A stretch of DNA of 40,846 nucleotides. It comes from Bacillota bacterium (GTDB taxonomy: Bacteria > Bacillota > Clostridia > Christensenellales > UBA1242). Positions within the stretch are counted from its first letter, which is position 1, and every line of letters begins with the position of its first letter. Location of the stretch: assembly GCA_009787915.1 (NCBI GenBank), contig WQSK01000004.1, positions 1 to 40,846 on the forward strand. Direction: 5' to 3'. The notes beneath the pieces were generated by a model. The model saw only the letters and a list, made by a program, of their open reading frames with translations. It ran no database searches and was not told the origin of the DNA. Below, piece by piece: positions 39,373-40,846 of the stretch. Position numbers and translations under genes: made by a program.

Positions 39373-39684
39373 TTAAGTGTTGCCAATATCAAGTATGACA
39401 ACCGCTTCGCTAGCAACCCCTTGCGGCGCACGTGGCGGAGACGGGCAAGCCTCGTCTCTCGCCACCACTGTGCGGTCGCAAGTGTGTTTGCACACTCTCG
39501 GCTCATTCGCTTTGCTCATTTGATAGCAATCGACTAGAAGGCTTGCCACTCGTTCCGCAAGACTTACTGCTACCTTTGTTGTGACTTCTGCATAAATCGG
39601 CACGCATGGCAAAAGCGACCTCGTAACTTTGTCACGAAGCCGATAACTGCCGATTTGTACTCGAATAGTTTTTTGCACAGCCAC
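39373..39684 (-). CDS. Possible small protein upstream of rep
   Basis: MAVQKTIRVQIGSYRLRDKVTRSLLPCVPIYAEVTTKVAVSLAERVASLL...; AAGAGGTG RBS-like sequence. The C-terminal half is encoded by the hairpin region and may be fortuitous. Confidence 0.3.
   Translation of the reverse strand: MAVQKTIRVQIGSYRLRDKVTRSLLPCVPIYAEVTTKVAVSLAERVASLLVDCYQMSKANEPRVCKHTCDRTVVARDEACPSPPRAPQGVASEAVVILDIGNT
39421..39496. repeat. Hairpin cluster upstream of rep, candidate rolling-circle origin
   Basis: TTGCG-CGCA-TGGCG-GAGACG...CGTCTC-CGCCA-TGTGCG-CGCAA long stem (39421-39481) followed by AGTGTG-TTTG-CACACT (39481-39496). Confidence 0.5.
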
Positions 39685-39929
39685 CTCTTAAAGATTTGCT
39701 GTCATTTGTTTTTCTTTTGCCTTAACAGTAGGTCACGACAAAGGTCAAAAGTGAGGGGGTAAATCAAAAAAACTTTCCCTACATGGAGAACGCAAGAAGT
39801 ACCCATTTTGACTACTAGAATTTTAAAAAATCGTTTTTAATTTGTCCCATGACTTTACCTACACAAAACCAATACTTTACACAGCAAAAACCTAACTTTT
39901 CCCATCACTTGTGGTACAGTTGGTGTGCT

Positions 39930-40056
39930 CCCTTTTGGGCATAGCCGATGTTGGTAGCACAACACGCCCAAGACCGTCAAGGTAGTTTTCCCTTGGAACT
40001 TCCACCTTGACTGCCTTGGGCGGTTGTGCGGTTTGTCGGCTAAGCCCAAAAGGCAG
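39930..40056 (+). promoter_or_regulatory. Long imperfect hairpin in the leader of the serine recombinase gene
   Basis: Complementary blocks CCTTTTGGGC, TAGCCGA, GCACAAC, CGCCCAAG, GTCAAGGT in the left arm and the reverse complement of the right arm; about 15-nt loop. Confidence 0.7.
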
Positions 40057-40100
40057 CCCTACGATCGGTTGCTTGTTAAGGGCAAAAAGGAGTGTGTAAA

Positions 40101-40846
40101 ATGAACAAAGCAGTAATCTACGCAAGGTACAGTTCCAACAACCAAACGGAACAGTCGATTGAAGGACAGGTTAAAGTCTGTGGGGAATTTGCCCAACGAC
40201 AAAATCTCGCCATTGTAGGCGAGTATGTTGATCGTGCTATGACGGGGACTAATGACAAACGTCCTGAATTTCAACGCATGATTTCGGACAGCAAACAAGA
40301 AATATTTGACGTGATTTTGGTGTATAAACTTGACCGATTTTCTAGGGACAAATATGAAAGTGTGGTTTATAAACGACAACTTAAAGAAGCAGGCGTTAAG
40401 GTCGTGTCGGCAACGGAAGCCATAGCGGACTCGCCAGAGGGCATTTTGTTAGAAAGTGTCATAGAGGGTTACAACCAGTTCTATTCAGTGGAACTCTCTC
40501 AGAAAATTAAACGTGGCAATCAAATCAATCTTGACAAGGGGAACTGGACTGGCGGAATTGTGACGTATGGGTACAAGGTTGTTGACAAGAAAATTCAAAT
40601 TGATAAACCCAAAGCCGAAATTATGAAAAAGATTTTTTCAGACTATGCAAGCGGAAAACCTAAGAAAGAGATTTGCAAAGAACTTAACGAAAAAGGTATA
40701 CGCAATAGAAGTGGCGAGCCTTGGAGTGTCACAAACATTTACCACAACTTGAAAAACAAAAACTACATCGGAATACTTGAACGTCATGGTGTTGAATACA
40801 CCAACATATACCCCAGGCTTATCGACGATAAACTTTTTGAAGAAGT
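40101..40846 (+). CDS. Large serine recombinase (site-specific integrase), 3' truncated by window edge
   Basis: MNKAVIYARYSSNNQTEQSIEGQVKVC (catalytic Ser context), VDRAMTGTNDKRPEFQRM, LVYKLDRFSRD, KRGNQINLDKGNWTGGIVTYGYKV; AAAAAGGAG RBS. Absent from the ORF track because no stop lies in the window. Confidence 0.93.
   Translation, partial: MNKAVIYARYSSNNQTEQSIEGQVKVCGEFAQRQNLAIVGEYVDRAMTGTNDKRPEFQRMISDSKQEIFDVILVYKLDRFSRDKYESVVYKRQLKEAGVKVVSATEAIADSPEGILLESVIEGYNQFYSVELSQKIKRGNQINLDKGNWTGGIVTYGYKVVDKKIQIDKPKAEIMKKIFSDYASGKPKKEICKELNEKGIRNRSGEPWSVTNIYHNLKNKNYIGILERHGVEYTNIYPRLIDDKLFEE

Noticed and set aside
40059-40379. 106-aa minus-strand ORF in the recombinase region
   Set aside because: Antisense to the catalytic domain of the serine recombinase; no independent support.

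Overview
The window looks like a Bacillota/Clostridia-type chromosome segment. About 33.6 kb is mostly core genes: gap, plsX, rpmF, a P-type Ca2+ ATPase, scpA/scpB, a murB-like gene, an M50 protease, a DacF-type PBP, pfkA, uvrC, mnmE, ftsH, ispH and ispG. It is followed from about 34.2 kb by a mobile/defence island. The island is a co-oriented minus-strand array: HUH rolling-circle Rep > HaeIII-like C5 methyltransferase > HaeIII-like endonuclease > GHKL ATPase > STAS-like (DUF4325) protein > two-TM protein > 48-aa basic ORF. A plus-strand large serine recombinase, truncated by the window edge, lies beyond it. The main candidates for undescribed biology are: (i) the translationally coupled GHKL-STAS-2TM module next to the R-M genes; (ii) a family of about 200-bp palindromic elements (two full copies and one degenerate half copy), each abutting a stop codon; (iii) an apparently stand-alone structured ncRNA gene at about 3325-3500 on the minus strand with its own promoter and terminator; (iv) a long imperfect hairpin leading the serine recombinase gene and a hairpin cluster upstream of rep that may be a rolling-circle origin. 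Family calls come from motif recognition; no database search was run.
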